A stretch of 5,899 nucleotides of DNA from assembly GCA_001462255.1 (NCBI GenBank), contig LIUJ01000015.1:1-5899 (forward strand). The letters are read 5' to 3'. The position numbers and the translations under genes were made by a program. The stretch comes from Fibrobacteria bacterium GUT77 (GTDB lineage Bacteria; Fibrobacterota; Chitinivibrionia; Chitinivibrionales; Chitinispirillaceae). Numbering within the stretch: position 1 is the stretch's first letter; the number at the start of each line of letters is the position of its first letter. Positions 5,109 through 5,899 of the stretch are shown here, piece by piece. The notes below the pieces were generated by a model that was not told the DNA's origin, made no database searches, and saw nothing but the letters and a program-made list of their open reading frames with translations.

Positions 5109-5899
5109 CTAATCTAGGACGCAACGGACGGAGAGTTCATCGTATTTGTAGTACATACTCTCGCGTACGTTGTCGTTATTGTAAGCCATGTCTCGACCTT
5201 GACCGAACCCTTTATCGGCATTATTCACAGTAGCCGTCCACCATCCGCCGCTGCTCCCGACATCGGCAAAATGTTCACCGTCACTAAAACCGCCGGGAAG
5301 TGCGGAGAAACCGTAATTGTCCGTACCGTTACCGCTTCTGTCCTCATAATCCATCCAACTGCTCTTCGATTTCAATATTTTACCGGCATTATCCCAACTC
5401 CAAAAACCGTCACCGTACTTTTCGCTATAATGTTTTCGCTTTCCGCCTACCGTACGCATCAAGTTGTCCCATTCATTCGTAGACGGCAAATGCCATCCAA
5501 CGGGACAAGCATTTTGCGCCGTCTTCCAATCGTACAACCGACCGTATTTATCGCAGTTGAATTCTTCTATATGATAGCAACAAGATTCACCGGTCTCATA
5601 ATTCAAATTTTCCGCCATCCACGTCTGTTCCCCTATTTGTACAATGGCGTATTGTTGACCGTCCCGGTCATCGGTAAAAGACGGTATCGATTCCATTCTA
5701 TCATAAACATGTTGTGGAATTTTACTTATATCTTTGTTTTGATCGTTCATCAACCTAATGTACTTAGCGTAATGTTTTTTGGCTTTTACCCGTTCACCGT
5801 TACCCCAGTAGGCGTCCGCGATGTTTAAGTGCGCGACGACCCGTTGCGGATATTCTTCCAGTACGGCGTCCAACAAATAAATTGCCGCGTCATAAGCCT
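5109..5899 (-). CDS. TPR-like plus FISUMP-domain protein, cut by the window edge
   Basis: The frame stays open to the right edge, so the N-terminus is missing; 262 codons are visible. A TTG at 5874-5876 is not the start: the upstream codons (AYDAAIYL) continue a helical repeat. That repeat region, AYDAAIYL through YPQRVVAHLNIADAYWGNG to KAKKHYAKYI (about 5897-5750), looks like TPR units. From about 5669 to 5112 lies a FISUMP domain, recognised from GEQTWMAENLNY, YGRLYDWKTA, CPVGWHLPSTNEWDNL, NYGFSALPGGF, GGWWTATVNN and the terminal LSVRCVLD. Cysteines are conserved at the CPVGWHLP and VRC positions, and an additional CC plus C cluster lies between the first motifs. FISUMP proteins are abundant in Fibrobacter and are usually surface or secreted, often lipoproteins; their function is unknown. 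A signal peptide would lie outside the window. It runs convergently to the upstream cluster. Confidence 0.9.
   Translation of the reverse strand, partial: AYDAAIYLLDAVLEEYPQRVVAHLNIADAYWGNGERVKAKKHYAKYIRLMNDQNKDISKIPQHVYDRMESIPSFTDDRDGQQYAIVQIGEQTWMAENLNYETGESCCYHIEEFNCDKYGRLYDWKTAQNACPVGWHLPSTNEWDNLMRTVGGKRKHYSEKYGDGFWSWDNAGKILKSKSSWMDYEDRSGNGTDNYGFSALPGGFSDGEHFADVGSSGGWWTATVNNADKGFGQGRDMAYNNDNVRESMYYKYDELSVRCVLD

Noticed and set aside
5199..5828. 209-codon + strand open frame opposite the FISUMP gene
   Set aside because: The - strand frame has unmistakable FISUMP motifs; the + strand frame is its shadow.
1..5899. Mobile elements, tRNA, rRNA or CRISPR
   Set aside because: No transposase, integrase, terminal inverted repeats, tRNA-like cloverleaf, rRNA sequence or spaced repeats were seen.

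Overview
The window most resembles a Gram-negative bacterium of the Fibrobacterota (Fibrobacter relatives), with Bacteroidota as the alternative. The main clue is the C-terminal FISUMP domain (Fibrobacter succinogenes major paralogous domain) at the right edge. Two further proteins have export signals, and several genes have recognisable Shine-Dalgarno sites, which fits Fibrobacterota better than most Bacteroidota. The lineage call is an inference from family knowledge; no marker gene is present.

Layout. Positions 1-167 are AT-rich and hold a plausible sigma-70-like promoter. Gene 1 (168-968, +) encodes an exported protein of unknown function, loosely like the CsgG/LpoB-type envelope fold. 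A gene-poor stretch of 301 bases (969-1269) follows. It is AT-rich in its second half and probably carries the promoter of the next operon. A tight + strand cluster then runs from 1270 to 3226: a 109-residue helical protein of unknown function, a free-standing RsbW/SpoIIAB-type ATPase (HATPase_c), a fusion of a STAS domain to a second HATPase_c domain, and a free-standing STAS protein. After 70 bases comes a 556-residue exported protein (3297-4967) with SurA/PpiD-like N-terminal features and TPR-like C-terminal helices but no visible prolyl-isomerase domain. An intergenic stretch with a perfect inverted repeat separates it from a convergent gene on the - strand. That gene is cut by the right edge and encodes TPR-like helices followed by a FISUMP domain.

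How the genes may work together. The central cluster looks like a partner-switching module, in which an HATPase protein binds a target (classically a sigma factor) and a STAS protein, controlled by serine phosphorylation, releases it. Here the module appears doubled, with one STAS and one HATPase in a single chain. The two HATPase domains have lost different key residues: the free one lacks the N-box glutamate and the fused one lacks the G1-box aspartate and glycine. No sigma factor and no PP2C phosphatase lie in the window, so both the target and the reset enzyme are unknown. The exported chaperone-like protein downstream may belong to the same transcript, which would hint at envelope stress or assembly control, but this is only a suggestion from gene order.
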